The notes beneath the pieces are model-generated. The model was not told the origin of the DNA. It worked only from the letters and a program-made list of their open reading frames with translations, and made no database searches. A stretch of DNA of 64,000 bases. Source: Pandoraea nosoerga (lineage in GTDB: Bacteria > Pseudomonadota > Gammaproteobacteria > Burkholderiales > Burkholderiaceae). The stretch covers positions 186,001 to 250,000 of the forward strand of contig NZ_CABPSC010000005.1 of assembly GCF_902459585.1 (NCBI RefSeq), read 5' to 3'. How positions within the stretch are numbered: the first letter of the stretch is position 1; each line of letters begins with the position of its first letter. Below are positions 27,801 to 37,204 of this stretch, piece after piece. A program made the position numbers and the translations under genes.

Positions 27801-28061
27801 CGGAAAACTCCTCGGTAGAAGGCGCCGTGACGTGGCATCGCCAGGCGAGCGCGAGTCAAAGTGACATGCTAGCAGCGCTGCGCGAATCGCGCCGTGCAGC
27901 GGGTCGGATGGCGAACGGGGTGTGTCGCGCGCTGCATGGCAACGCTCCCGGCATGGGCCTCGTTGCACGGTGATATGCTTCACGGGCGCGCCGAGCGGCG
28001 ACTGCAAGCGGTCAGGCGAAGACATGCCCCGTGACGACAGGCGCGCCGTACCGAACGTGTG

Positions 28062-28140
28062 GAACGTGCCGAGCGTGCCCGAACGTGCCGAGCGTGCCCG
28101 AACGCGCCGAGCGTGCCCAGCGTGCCGAGCGTGCCGAGCC
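28062..28140 (+). repeat. 19-bp tandem repeats upstream of the DUF1275 gene
   Basis: The unit GAACGTGCCGAGCGTGCCC occurs at 28062-28080 and identically at 28081-28099, with a one-base variant at 28100-28118, then two 9-bp partial copies (AGCGTGCC, GAGCGTGCC). It ends about 40 bp before the DUF1275 ribosome site. Each unit is itself a doubled 9- or 10-mer, GARCGTGCC(C). It does not look coding. Confidence 0.85.
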
Positions 28141-28178
28141 TGCGCGATGCGCCACGGTCATCGCCAAAGGAGCTGCCC

Positions 28179-28916
28179 ATGAGTCGTGCCCCCCGCCCCC
28201 TCCCCGCCGCGGACGAAGCCGCCTCGCTCGCGCGCGCCTGGGTGAGCCACTTCGCGAAGCCGTCGGGCATCGGCATGACGCTCGCCTTCATCGCGGGCTA
28301 CATCGACGTCGTCGGGTTCATCGCGCTGTTCGGTCTGTTCACGTCACACGTGACCGGCAACTTCGTGATGATCGGCGTGCAGCTCGTCGCGGCCACGCAC
28401 GTCGGCGTGGTGGCCAAGCTGCTGGCATTGCCGGTGTTCGTCCTCTTCGTGGCGATGGTCAAACTGGTCGTACAGGCTGCCTCGCGCACCGGGCGCCGCC
28501 CGCTGCGTCTGCTGCTCGGCGCGCAGACGCTGCTGCTGCTCGGCTTCATGATCGTGGGGCTCGTCGCGCAGCCGATCGTCTCGGCCGACGCCCCCCTCGC
28601 TGTCCTCTCGGGCATGTTCGGCGTGGCGGCCCTCGCCGTCCAGAACGCCGTCGGCCGCATCGTGCTGGCCGACCTCGCGCCGACCACCATCATGACCGGC
28701 AACACCACGCAGATCGTCATCGACATGGTGGAACTCGCTGGCGGCGATCGCGGCAGCGGCTCGGCCGCTCGCGCGCGCCTGCGCAAGATGCTGCCTGCGC
28801 TGGCTGCATTCGCCGTGAGCGCGATCTTCGGCGGCTTCGCCTATCAAGGCGCGGGCTTCTGGAGCGTGCTGCTGCCCGTCGCACTGCTCGTGGCACTCGC
28901 GTTCGCGAACGAATGA
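28179..28916 (+). CDS. DUF1275 (YoaK-like) membrane protein
   Basis: A 245-residue inner-membrane protein with six predicted helices. The family motifs are seen at FIAGYIDVVGFIALFGLFTS followed by HVTGNF (about 37-62) and in GVAALAVQNAVGR. The second half holds TGNTTQIVIDMVEL. Function is unknown in the family. A good ribosome site (AAAGGAG) lies 5 bp before the ATG. The 19-bp tandem repeats sit in its leader. Confidence 0.9.
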   Translation: MSRAPRPLPAADEAASLARAWVSHFAKPSGIGMTLAFIAGYIDVVGFIALFGLFTSHVTGNFVMIGVQLVAATHVGVVAKLLALPVFVLFVAMVKLVVQAASRTGRRPLRLLLGAQTLLLLGFMIVGLVAQPIVSADAPLAVLSGMFGVAALAVQNAVGRIVLADLAPTTIMTGNTTQIVIDMVELAGGDRGSGSAARARLRKMLPALAAFAVSAIFGGFAYQGAGFWSVLLPVALLVALAFANE

Positions 28917-29041
28917 CACGAATGACACGAATGGCGCGAGCGGTGCGCCGGTGCACCAACGTGCGAGCCGGCCGCTCGCGCCCGCGCCTCGGGCGAACGC
29001 GGTAAAATCGCTCCCTTCGCGCGCGAGGCAAATGCCACGGC

Positions 29042-29644
29042 GTGCTTCGCAACATTCCCGGCTCCGGCGGGCGCCTGGCTTCGTCGGAGCGTCCGCCGGC
29101 TCCCCGCCACTCGGTTTCATTCCTCACGACAGTGACTACCATCGCCTCCGATCTCCCGCCGAACGACGACATCTGCGCACACAGCGACGCCATTCACGAA
29201 GACCGCCTGTGGCGCGACGACGGCTGGACGGCGAAGGTGGTGAAGAACGAGGAGGATGACGGCTGGGCGGTGGCCATGTACAAGGACGGCGAGTCGGAAC
29301 CGGCGCTCGTCGGACCGTGGACGATGGGGCGCGACAAGAAAAATCCGAAACCGCTCGACGTCGGTGCATTCCACACGCTGGTGAAGACGGCGGCCGAAGT
29401 ATTGCGCCGCCACGAGCAGCAGTTGCACGCGCAGTTGCACAAGCGCGTGAGCATCGAAGGGCCGGACGGTGACATCGACGTCACGCTCGACATCGTGCCC
29501 GACGACTATGATCCCTATGCCATGCTGAGCGCGGTCGACCGCTTCGGCGAGACGATCGCATCGGTCAAGGTCGCGCCGACGTTCAAGCTCTCACGCAACA
29601 GTGCGCGCGCATGGGTCGAGAACGACTTTCAGCGCCCCCAGTGA
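29042..29644 (+). CDS. Conserved hypothetical protein
   Basis: Up to 200 residues from a GTG start; a GTG at 29132 would give 170. I do not recognise the family. It is acidic and soluble, with no signal or membrane segment. Near the middle it has GWAVAMYKDGESEPALVGPW and GRDKKNPKPLDVGAFHTLVK, then VLRRHEQQLHAQLHKR, and the C-terminus ends SARAWVENDFQRPQ. A possible -10 (TAAAAT, about 29003) lies upstream of the GTG. Codon use is like neighbours, so it is very likely real. Confidence 0.75.
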   Translation: MLRNIPGSGGRLASSERPPAPRHSVSFLTTVTTIASDLPPNDDICAHSDAIHEDRLWRDDGWTAKVVKNEEDDGWAVAMYKDGESEPALVGPWTMGRDKKNPKPLDVGAFHTLVKTAAEVLRRHEQQLHAQLHKRVSIEGPDGDIDVTLDIVPDDYDPYAMLSAVDRFGETIASVKVAPTFKLSRNSARAWVENDFQRPQ

Positions 29645-29818
29645 GCGCCCGCTCCGCTCGTCAGCCAATGACTTGGAATACCGGGATATCCCACCGTCTG
29701 GCTGCTTGCGTGCGCGCTGCCTAAGATCTTAGCTCCCCGGCACGTCGCTCGCCGCGCAAGCGGGTACTCACACGGCGATGCGCCGACGTCTGGTAACGTC
29801 CGTTCTGGAGCTTCCCGC

Positions 29819-30136
29819 ATGAAACGCTTTCACGTCGCGCTCGCCGTGCGCGACCTCGACCAATCCATCGCCGACTATTCGGCACGCCTCGGCCAGCCGC
29901 CCTCGGCGGTCGTGCCCGGCGCATACGCCATGTGGCGCACCGATCTGCTCAACTTCTCCATCAATCAGTCGCCGGGCCGCGCCGGCGAGTTGCGGCACGT
30001 CGGATTCGAAGACGACGAGACGCCGGGATATTCGAGCAGCACCGATTGCAACGGCCTGCTGTGGGAAGCCTTCTCGGCCGACGAGCAGGATCGCCGGATA
30101 GTGAGCACTTACGGGGTTGCGGTGCGCCACGCCTGA
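29819..30136 (+). CDS. VOC/glyoxalase-fold protein
   Basis: The product is 105 residues, shorter than a full two-module VOC protein. KRFHVALAVRDLDQSIADYSARLGQPP opens like CadI/ArsI-type VOC enzymes, and RHVGFEDDE matches the second metal-ligand strand. It lacks the cysteine pair of ArsI C-As lyases, so arsenic chemistry is unlikely. A ribosome site GGAG lies 9 bp upstream. The gene stands alone. Confidence 0.82.
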   Translation: MKRFHVALAVRDLDQSIADYSARLGQPPSAVVPGAYAMWRTDLLNFSINQSPGRAGELRHVGFEDDETPGYSSSTDCNGLLWEAFSADEQDRRIVSTYGVAVRHA

Positions 30137-30201
30137 CCCGATGCGCGAGCGCGCGCCTGCGATCGTGCGTGGGCGCGCCGTTGCAGTATGGCCAACGCGC
30201 C

Positions 30202-31128
30202 TCACGCCGGCACTTCGTCCGATGCCTCGGGCGCGGCCGGCGTGCCGAAACCCGGCAGCGGGCGCTGCCAGCGCTGCGCAATGAACACACCGATGAGCGC
30301 GACGCCGCCGCCAAACACATGAAACGCGTGCAAGCGCTCACCCAGCATCACCACTGCAATCGCGGCCGTCATCACGGGCAACACATTGATGAACATGCTG
30401 CAGCGATTCGGCCCGAGGTGCCGAATGCCCTGGATCCACAGAATCGGCAACAGGATCGACGCGCCGAGTCCCGCATACAGCACGAGCGGCACGGTCGCCA
30501 TGTTGAGCTGTGCCTGACCGTCCGGCACGATGGCCACCATCGGGATCATCGTCACGAGCGCGGCCCACGCCTGCACGTAGGTCGACTGCGCCGGCGGCAC
30601 GGCCACATGCCAGCGCCGCAGCAGTACGCTGTACAGGCCATACGACGCCGACGCGATCAGCATGAGCACATCGCCCGGATGCACGCCCCCGTCGAGCAGT
30701 TGCGAGGGATGGCCCTGACCGATCAGATAGACGAGGCCCGCGAGCGAGAGCAGACCGCCGACGAGCATGCCGAGCGTGGGCGGCTCGCGCAGCAGCACCA
30801 CGCTCCAGAGCAGCGTGAGCAGCGGCGCGAGTGCGGTCACGATAGCCATGTTCGTCGCCGTGGTGCTGTGCGCCGCAAGATACGACAGGCTCTGATAGAA
30901 CGACATGCTCAGGAAGCCGAGGAACGCGAGCTTCGCGAGTTGCGGGCGAATATGGTGCCAGTTGCGCGCCAGCGGCCGAATGACGAACGGCGTCATGACG
31001 GCCAGGGCCAGCACCAGCCGATAGAACGTGATGGCCGACGGCGCAATCGCGGTGGCCGAGAGCTTCGAGACGATGACATTGCCCGCCCAGAGCAGCATGG
31101 CGCCGAGCGGATACAGGAAGTACCCCAT
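30202..31128 (-). CDS. EamA/DMT family transporter
   Basis: The product is 308 residues with ten predicted helices in two EamA repeats. AMLLWAGNVIVSKL and ERLHAFHVFGGGVALIGVF are typical for this family. A TTG start five codons upstream (31143) is an alternative; the ATG (MGYFLYPL) is preferred. It is divergent from an AraC regulator 126 bp away, which may control it. The substrate is unknown. Confidence 0.9.
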   Translation of the reverse strand: MGYFLYPLGAMLLWAGNVIVSKLSATAIAPSAITFYRLVLALAVMTPFVIRPLARNWHHIRPQLAKLAFLGFLSMSFYQSLSYLAAHSTTATNMAIVTALAPLLTLLWSVVLLREPPTLGMLVGGLLSLAGLVYLIGQGHPSQLLDGGVHPGDVLMLIASASYGLYSVLLRRWHVAVPPAQSTYVQAWAALVTMIPMVAIVPDGQAQLNMATVPLVLYAGLGASILLPILWIQGIRHLGPNRCSMFINVLPVMTAAIAVVMLGERLHAFHVFGGGVALIGVFIAQRWQRPLPGFGTPAAPEASDEVPA

Positions 31129-31254
31129 GATGATTTTCCGCAAGTGTGAAGGTGGAACGAGAAGTGCGAAACGCCATCGTCCCCGATGCCATGCAGGGTG
31201 TCTCGCGCTAAAATGCCCAAACCTGTCTCAAAAGGGACACCAGCGAGCCGATTC

Positions 31255-32022
31255 ATGGATTCCCGCCTGACCGACCACCTGCGCTACGAGAGCACACCCA
31301 TGCCGATGGCGGCCATGGCGGTCGACTATGCGCACAACGAGTTCATCGCATCGCACAGCCACCGCCGCGCACAACTGCTCTATGCGATCGAAGGCGTGAT
31401 GATCATCGGGTCGGCCTCGGGACGCTGGGTGGTGCCGCCCACACGCGGCGTGTGGCTCGCGGCCGGGCTCGAACACACCGTGCGCATGAGCGGCAACGTG
31501 AAGATGCGCACCGTCTTCGTCGAGCCGGGCAACGAGCCGCTGCCCGACAAGAGCTGCGTGGTGGAGATCACGCCGCTCATGCGCGAGCTGATTCTCGCCG
31601 CCATCGACGTGCCGCCCGACTACGCACCGGACTCGCGCGACGCGCGGCTCATGCGTCTGCTGCTCGACGAGCTCATCGCCCTGCCGGTACTGCCGCTCTA
31701 CCTGCCGTGGCCGAGCAACGCGCGGCTCGCCCGCGTGTGCGAGCATCTGATGCGCTCGCCGTGCGACGATGCAACCATCGACGCATGGGCGCGCGACGCC
31801 GGGCTGTCGGCGAAGACGTTTCAGCGCAACTTTGCCCGAGAGACGGGCGTGACGTTCGGTCGCTGGCGTCAGCAGGCGCGGTTGCTGCAGGCGCTCGAAG
31901 CGCTCGCCCGCGGCGAGAAGATCGTCAATGTCGCCCTCGATCACGGCTACGCCAGCCAAAGCGCCTTTGCCGCGATGTTCAAGCGCCACTTCGGCGTGTC
32001 GCCCTCGGCGTTTTATCGATGA
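31255..32022 (+). CDS. AraC family regulator with N-terminal cupin domain
   Basis: The product is 255 residues. The cupin part (about 15-110) includes HSHRRAQLLYAIEGVMIIG. The double HTH (about 155-250) includes WARDAGLSAKTFQRNFARETG and VALDHGYASQSAFAAMFKRH, ending in FGVSPSAFYR. TAAAAT at 31208-31213 is a possible -10. It is divergent from the EamA exporter, a common pair for small-molecule efflux. YciI follows after 37 bp. Confidence 0.92.
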   Translation: MDSRLTDHLRYESTPMPMAAMAVDYAHNEFIASHSHRRAQLLYAIEGVMIIGSASGRWVVPPTRGVWLAAGLEHTVRMSGNVKMRTVFVEPGNEPLPDKSCVVEITPLMRELILAAIDVPPDYAPDSRDARLMRLLLDELIALPVLPLYLPWPSNARLARVCEHLMRSPCDDATIDAWARDAGLSAKTFQRNFARETGVTFGRWRQQARLLQALEALARGEKIVNVALDHGYASQSAFAAMFKRHFGVSPSAFYR

Positions 32023-32059
32023 CCCCACGACGCATTCGTCGTTTCACCGGAGACCTCAC

Positions 32060-32356
32060 ATGCATTACCTGCTGACTTACGACCTCGTCGACGATTACCT
32101 GGAGCGCCGCGCACAGTATCGCGAGGCGCATCTCGCCCTTGCGTGGGAGGCGTCCGAGCGCGGCGAACTGCTGCTCGCCGGCGCGCTGGAATCGCCCGTC
32201 GACACGGCGGCACTGCTGTTCGAAGGCGACTCGCCGGCAGCGGCAGAGGCATTTGCGACGGCCGATCCCTACGTGGTGAACGGACTGGTGAAATCGTGGC
32301 GTGTACGGCCGTGGAAGACCGTCGTCGGCAAGACGGCGAGTTCGCCGGTGCGCTGA
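32060..32356 (+). CDS. YciI family protein
   Basis: A 98-residue alpha/beta protein of the YCII family. MHYLLTYDLVDDYLERRAQY and REAHLALAWEASERGELLLAGAL carry the conserved His/Asp pair proposed for the active site. Possible role in small-molecule dehydrochlorination or isomerisation is known only for distant members. It lies 37 bp after the AraC gene, probably in one transcript. Confidence 0.9.
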   Translation: MHYLLTYDLVDDYLERRAQYREAHLALAWEASERGELLLAGALESPVDTAALLFEGDSPAAAEAFATADPYVVNGLVKSWRVRPWKTVVGKTASSPVR

Positions 32357-32430
32357 ACGAGGCAGAAAGAGGAGGAAGGAGGGCGAAGAGGAAGAAGAAG
32401 GGACGGGAAGCGACTACCGCAGAAAAAACA

Positions 32431-32462
32431 AAACCCGCCTGGCCGTAAAGCCAAGCGGGTTT
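32431..32462 (-). terminator. Terminator of the tRNA operon
   Basis: Stem AAACCCGCCTGGC / GCCAAGCGGGTTT (one mismatch) with a 6-base loop. On the minus strand it is followed by TTTTGTTTTTTC, so it ends the tRNA-Ala/tRNA-Glu transcript 52 bp beyond the last tRNA. It may also stop read-through from the YciI gene. Confidence 0.88.
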
Positions 32463-32514
32463 GCCGACAACCGATTCCCGTCGCGGGTTCGTAGGAACCT
32501 CACGCCGATGCATC

Positions 32515-32590
32515 TGGCGTCCCCTAGGGGATTCGAACCCCTGTACTCACCGTGAAAGGGTGATGTCCTAGGCCTCTAGACGAAGGGGAC
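32515..32590 (-). tRNA. tRNA-Glu (anticodon TTC)
   Basis: A 76-nt cloverleaf with encoded CCA end. Acceptor GTCCCCT pairs with AGGGGAC; the anticodon arm TCACC-CTTTCAC-GGTGA gives TTC, and the T arm GGGGTTCGAATCCCC is standard. Confidence 0.97.
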
Positions 32591-32605
32591 ATAAAGTCTT
32601 CGTTT

Positions 32606-32681
<76 letters not shown>

Positions 32682-32699
32682 GTACTGCGAAGAAGTGAG

Positions 32700-32728
32700 A
32701 CTATAGCGCAGCTTCGCGAACTTGGGAA
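32700..32728 (-). promoter_or_regulatory. tRNA operon promoter
   Basis: On the minus strand TTCCCA (-35) and TATAGT (-10) are separated by 17 bp. The expected start of transcription lies about 12 bp before tRNA-Ala. Confidence 0.6.
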
Positions 32729-32771
32729 GCCCCCCCGCGCAAATTTTTTCGGACAACCCGGATGTCACGCC

Positions 32772-33977
32772 CTACTGGCTCAGGCCCCGCGCCTCGATCG
32801 GCCACAAATCTTCGACGCGTCCATGCCGCACGGCGACGTATCGGTCATACAGATTGACGGTCGGATCACAATGGCCGGGCACGAGCAGGATCGGCTCGCC
32901 GAGCCACGCGGCGCCGTCGTCGTCGGGCGAGCCCAACTCGAGCACGCCATGCTCGTCGGAGGCCGTGCGGTAACGCGGCGTGCCCGCCAGTTGCGAGGAC
33001 CAGAAGCGCGGCAATCCGGAATCGGTCGCCACGCTCTTGAGGCCGGCGTCGCACACGATGATGCCGGCGCGCGCCGTACTCATCACCGTCGACGCGAGGA
33101 ACAGCCCATGCCGGAAGCGCCAGTCGTCTCGCCACTCGAGCGCCCCGTAGTGACCATCGAAGAACACGTATGAGCCCGGCTGAATTTCCGTATAGACGCC
33201 ACTGTCGATGTCGAACTCGGCCGTGCCGGTGCCACCGCCCGTCACCACCGGGCAGACGATGCCGCGCGCCTCGAGGAACCGCACGCAGACCGCCGCCTGG
33301 TCGGCGGCAAGCCGCGCCGTGTCGCGACGCCGCGCCCACGCCTCGATATGCTGGGCACTGCCGTGATACGCCTGGATGCCACCAAAGCGCAGGCCTTCGT
33401 AGTGGTCGATGGCCTCGACGAGCCGCGCCACCTTGTCGGTCGAATCGACGCCACAGCGCCCCTGCCCCACGTCGACTTCGGGCAGCACCGCGATGCGCAC
33501 GCCGGCGCGCTGCGCGGCCTTGCCGAGCGGCGCGACCTGACGCACGTCGTCGACGCAGACCGACAGCGCGACGCGCGACGCGAGCGCCACGGCCAGCGCC
33601 ACGCGCGCCTCGCCGACGAACTCATTGCTGATGTGGATGCTGCCGATGCCGGCGTTGGCGAACGGAACGGCCTCGGTGAGCTTCTGGCAGCAAATGCCGA
33701 CCGCACCCGCGGCGATCTGCTCGCGTGCGATCGTCACGCTCTTGTGGGCCTTTGCGTGCGGACGCACGGCCACACCGCGCGCCGCCGCCGCACCGGCCAT
33801 GCGCGCGACGTTGGCGTCGAAGGCATCGAGGTCGAGCAGCAACGAAGGTGTGGCGATCTGCGCGAGCGTGTCGCCAATGCGCGCCACGGGCGGCACGGCC
33901 AGCGCACTGTCGGCAGCGCGCGGCGCGCAGGACGCCGATGAAGCCGTTGCAGCGGACAAGTCATATGAATCGGACAT
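32772..33977 (-). CDS. DSD1-family PLP enzyme: D-threonine / 3-hydroxyaspartate aldolase type
   Basis: The product is 401 residues, a fold-type III PLP enzyme (alanine racemase-like barrel). Lys76 in VRPHAKAHKS forms the PLP aldimine. The divalent metal site typical of D-threonine aldolases is seen in PGHCDPTVNLYD (His and Asp). GGGTGTAEFD binds the phosphate. Members split D-threonine or beta-hydroxyaspartate to glycine plus an aldehyde (glyoxylate in the latter case). Last gene of a group with a class V aminotransferase and a D-2-hydroxyacid dehydrogenase, so the beta-hydroxyaspartate reaction seems likelier. The N-terminus before residue 30 is Ala/Ser-rich. Start chosen for its ribosome site (AAGGGA). 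Confidence 0.88.
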   Translation of the reverse strand: MSDSYDLSAATASSASCAPRAADSALAVPPVARIGDTLAQIATPSLLLDLDAFDANVARMAGAAAARGVAVRPHAKAHKSVTIAREQIAAGAVGICCQKLTEAVPFANAGIGSIHISNEFVGEARVALAVALASRVALSVCVDDVRQVAPLGKAAQRAGVRIAVLPEVDVGQGRCGVDSTDKVARLVEAIDHYEGLRFGGIQAYHGSAQHIEAWARRRDTARLAADQAAVCVRFLEARGIVCPVVTGGGTGTAEFDIDSGVYTEIQPGSYVFFDGHYGALEWRDDWRFRHGLFLASTVMSTARAGIIVCDAGLKSVATDSGLPRFWSSQLAGTPRYRTASDEHGVLELGSPDDDGAAWLGEPILLVPGHCDPTVNLYDRYVAVRHGRVEDLWPIEARGLSQ

Positions 33978-34137
33978 CACAATCCCTTCGAGGAGAGACA
34001 CGAGGCGGGGCAGTGCCGGCGTGTATTGTTGCAAGGGCTTGCACGCGCGCTGCCTATGCAACCGCATGAGCGCGTGAGAACCACGCACTCATGCAGGGAG
34101 CCCCACGGGAGCCATGCTGGACGATCAGGCAGAACGA

Positions 34138-37100
34138 TCAGGCAGGCAGCGCACGGGCCAGGACACGCGCGACGTGGATCGCTTCAGTCTGCGCGCCATC
34201 GTGAATCTGATGCCGGCAACTGGTGCCGTCCGCGACGACGATGGCATTCGCACTGCGCTGCCGGATCGCCGGCAACAGCGACAGTTCCGACATGGCACGC
34301 GACGTGTCGTAATGCTCTGCCTCATAGCCGAAGCTGCCCGCCATGCCGCAACACGACGATTCGATCGATGATACCTTCAGCCCCGGCAGCCAGCCAAGCA
34401 CGGTCGTGACGGGCGAATACGCATCGAACGCCTTCTGATGACAGTGCCCGTGCACCAGCGCCTCGCTCGCGCCGTCGGGCAGCGTCCGCCACGCCACGTC
34501 GAAGCGCCCGGCCGTCTTCTCACGAACCAGAAATTCCTCAAAAAGGAACGCGTTGTCCGCCAGCTTGCGGGCCGCCTCGCCAAAGCCGTAGCCGAGCACC
34601 TCGTCGCGCAGCGACAACAGGCACGACGGCTCGAGCCCCACGATCGGCACGCCTTGCTCCACGAAAGGCAGCAGGGCATCGAGCAGGCGCTTCGCTTCGG
34701 CTTTCGCCTCGTCGACCAGGCCTGCCGCGAGGAACGTTCGACCGCAGCACAGCGGCCGCTCGCCCGCGCGCTGGTTCACATGGACCGTGTAGCCGGCAGC
34801 TTCGAGCACCCGCCGGGCGGCCTGCGCGTTCTCCGGTTCCATATAGTTGTTGAACGTGTCGACGAAGAGCAGCACCTGGCGCTCGCCCTGTGCCGGCGAC
34901 GGCTTCGCGGCGAGCGGTGTCTGGCGCGCCAGAAACGACGACTTGAGCGCCGGCAGCGAGCGCTCGGGCGCCAGGCCAAGCCAGCGCTTCGCGGCGTTGC
35001 TGCCGGGCAGGCGCTGCGCGGCGTCGAACAGGCCGCCGACGCGGCTCGCCCACGGCGCGTATCGCGGCAGGTACGCGATGAGCCTGTCGCGCAGCGACAG
35101 CCCGTGGCGCTTCGCCCGCGCGTGGCGCGCCTCGATCTTGAAACGCGCCATGTCGATGCCGGTCGGGCAGTCGCGTTTGCAACCCTTGCACGACACGCAC
35201 AGATCGAGCGCGGCCTTCACGTCGTCGCTCGCCAGTCCGTCATCACCCAGTTGTCCGGACACGGCCAGCCGCAGCGTATTGGCACGCCCGCGGGTGACGT
35301 GCTGCTCGTCGCGCGTCACGCGATAGCTCGGGCACATCGTGCCCGCGTCGAACTTGCGGCAGTGGCCGTTGTTGTTGCACATCTCGACGGCCGACGCGAG
35401 ACCGTGCGTCGCGTCGGTGCCCGTACCGGGCGCGGTCTGCTCGCCCGTGAGCGCATCGCGCTGCACGTTCCAGGCCGCCCAGTCGAGTGCGGGCGTGAAC
35501 GGCTTCGCGGCATACCCGGGCGCGAAGCGGAACAGTTCGCGCGTATCCATCTTCGGTGGACGCACCATCTTGTCCGGATTGAAGCGGTTCTCCGGATCGA
35601 ACAGCGCCTTGATCTCGCCGAACGCCGCATTCAGGCGCGGCCCATACTGCCAGGCCACCCACTCGCCGCGGCACAGCCCGTCGCCATGCTCGCCGGAATA
35701 AGCCCCCTTGTATTCGCGCACGAGCGCGGCGGCCTCCTCGGCGATGGCGCGCATCTTCACGGCGCCGTCGCGGCGCATGTCGAGAATCGGGCGCACGTGC
35801 AGCGTGCCCACACTCGCGTGCGCGTACCAAGTGCCTTCCGTTCCGTACCGATGGAACACTTCCGTCAGACGCCGGGTGTACTCGGCCAGGTGCTCGAGCG
35901 GCACCGCGCAGTCTTCGATGAAGGACACCGGCTTGCCGTCGCCCTTCATGCTCATCATGATGTTGAGCCCGGCCTTGCGCACTTCCCACAGCGCCTTTTG
36001 CGGCCCGGCGTCGGGCATCTTCACCACGCAATCGGGCAGACCGAGATCCCCCATGAGCGCAGCGAGATCGTCGAGCTTGCGGCGCAGCGCCGCCGCGTCG
36101 TCGCCGGCGAACTCCACGAGCAGGATCGCTTGCGGATCGCCCACGAGCGCCTTCTCGATCACCGGCCGGAACGCCGCGTTGTCCATGGCGAGGTCGATCA
36201 TCGTGCGATCGACCAGCTCCACCGCCACCGGCCCGAGCTTGACGATGTGCTGCGTGAGATCCATCGCCTGGTAGAAGGTCGGGAAGTTGACCACGCCGAG
36301 CGTCTTGTGCGCCGGCAGCGGCGCGAGCTTCAGCGTGATCTGACGGCTGTAGGCGAGCGTCCCCTCGGAGCCCACGAGCAGATGTGACAGATTGGCCACG
36401 CCGTCGTCGGTGTACGCGCGCGGGTTGAGGCAATCGAACAGATCGAGGTTGTAGCCTGCCACGCGGCGCAGCACGCGCGGCACGCGCTCGCGCAGCTCGT
36501 CGCGCTCGCGCAGCGCGATCTCCCGCACGCGCTCGAGAATCGCTCGCGTGCGTGCGTCCGAGGGCGGCGTGTGCAGCGAGCCGAAGTGCAGTTGGGCGCC
36601 GTCGGCGAGCACCGCGTCGATGCCCAGCACGTTGTGTACCATGTTGCCGTACTCGAGCGATCGCGAGCCGCACGAGTTGTTGCCCGCCATGCCGCCGATG
36701 GTGCACTGGGCAGCCGTCGACACGTCCACCGGAAACCACAGCCCATGAGGCTTGAGCCACGCGTTCAGATGATCGAGCACGATCCCCGGCTCGACGGTGA
36801 CCGTGCGCGCCTGGGCGTCGAACGCCACCACCCGATTGAGCCACTTGCTGTTGTCGATGACGAGCGCTTCACCGATCGTCTGGCCGCACTGGCTCGTGCC
36901 GGCGCCGCGCGCGAGCACCGGCACGCGTTGATCACGGGCGATGTCGAGGGCGCGAATCAGATCGTCCTGGTCGCGCGGCACGACCACGCCGATCGGGAAT
37001 ATCTGATAGATCGACGCGTCGGTCGCGTAACGGCCGCGGCTCGCGCGATCGAACAGCACGTCGCCGCGCAGCTCGCGACGCAGCCGGTCCTGCAGCGGTG

Positions 37101-37185
37101 TGAGCACCACCCCGCCGCGCTGCATCGGTACCAGATGCACGGGGTGGCCGACCAGATTTGCTCGGGAGTTCGATGGGTGATTCAT
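34138..37185 (-). CDS. FAD-binding and Fe-S D-2-hydroxyacid dehydrogenase (YdiJ-like)
   Basis: The product is 1015 residues, close to the length of E. coli YdiJ, a D-2-hydroxyglutarate dehydrogenase. Domains in order: FAD_binding_4 about 50-260 (PVLARGAGTSQCGQTIG, TIGGMAGNNSCGSRSLEYG), FAD-linked C-terminal about 270-540 with GEHGDGLCRGEW, a ferredoxin-like part about 590-690 (CNNNGHCRK, CVSCKGCKRDCPTGIDM) and two CCG domains (CCGRTFLAAG, SSCCGMAGSFGYE). It should oxidise a D-2-hydroxy acid (D-lactate, D-2-hydroxyglutarate or glycolate) and pass electrons through Fe-S to the membrane quinones. It starts 19 bp after the MFS stop, in one operon. Fused FAD and Fe-S parts separate it from GlcDEF. 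Confidence 0.92.
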   Translation of the reverse strand: MNHPSNSRANLVGHPVHLVPMQRGGVVLTPLQDRLRRELRGDVLFDRASRGRYATDASIYQIFPIGVVVPRDQDDLIRALDIARDQRVPVLARGAGTSQCGQTIGEALVIDNSKWLNRVVAFDAQARTVTVEPGIVLDHLNAWLKPHGLWFPVDVSTAAQCTIGGMAGNNSCGSRSLEYGNMVHNVLGIDAVLADGAQLHFGSLHTPPSDARTRAILERVREIALRERDELRERVPRVLRRVAGYNLDLFDCLNPRAYTDDGVANLSHLLVGSEGTLAYSRQITLKLAPLPAHKTLGVVNFPTFYQAMDLTQHIVKLGPVAVELVDRTMIDLAMDNAAFRPVIEKALVGDPQAILLVEFAGDDAAALRRKLDDLAALMGDLGLPDCVVKMPDAGPQKALWEVRKAGLNIMMSMKGDGKPVSFIEDCAVPLEHLAEYTRRLTEVFHRYGTEGTWYAHASVGTLHVRPILDMRRDGAVKMRAIAEEAAALVREYKGAYSGEHGDGLCRGEWVAWQYGPRLNAAFGEIKALFDPENRFNPDKMVRPPKMDTRELFRFAPGYAAKPFTPALDWAAWNVQRDALTGEQTAPGTGTDATHGLASAVEMCNNNGHCRKFDAGTMCPSYRVTRDEQHVTRGRANTLRLAVSGQLGDDGLASDDVKAALDLCVSCKGCKRDCPTGIDMARFKIEARHARAKRHGLSLRDRLIAYLPRYAPWASRVGGLFDAAQRLPGSNAAKRWLGLAPERSLPALKSSFLARQTPLAAKPSPAQGERQVLLFVDTFNNYMEPENAQAARRVLEAAGYTVHVNQRAGERPLCCGRTFLAAGLVDEAKAEAKRLLDALLPFVEQGVPIVGLEPSCLLSLRDEVLGYGFGEAARKLADNAFLFEEFLVREKTAGRFDVAWRTLPDGASEALVHGHCHQKAFDAYSPVTTVLGWLPGLKVSSIESSCCGMAGSFGYEAEHYDTSRAMSELSLLPAIRQRSANAIVVADGTSCRHQIHDGAQTEAIHVARVLARALPA

Positions 37186-37204
37186 GATTGTGCTGGCAAA
37201 TGCG

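Noticed and set aside
28062-28140. CRISPR-like repeats
   Set aside because: The repeats are directly adjacent with no unique spacers, and no cas genes are present.
34438-36387. A 649-codon open frame on the plus strand
   Set aside because: Antisense to the FAD/Fe-S dehydrogenase; no ribosome site or recognisable domain.
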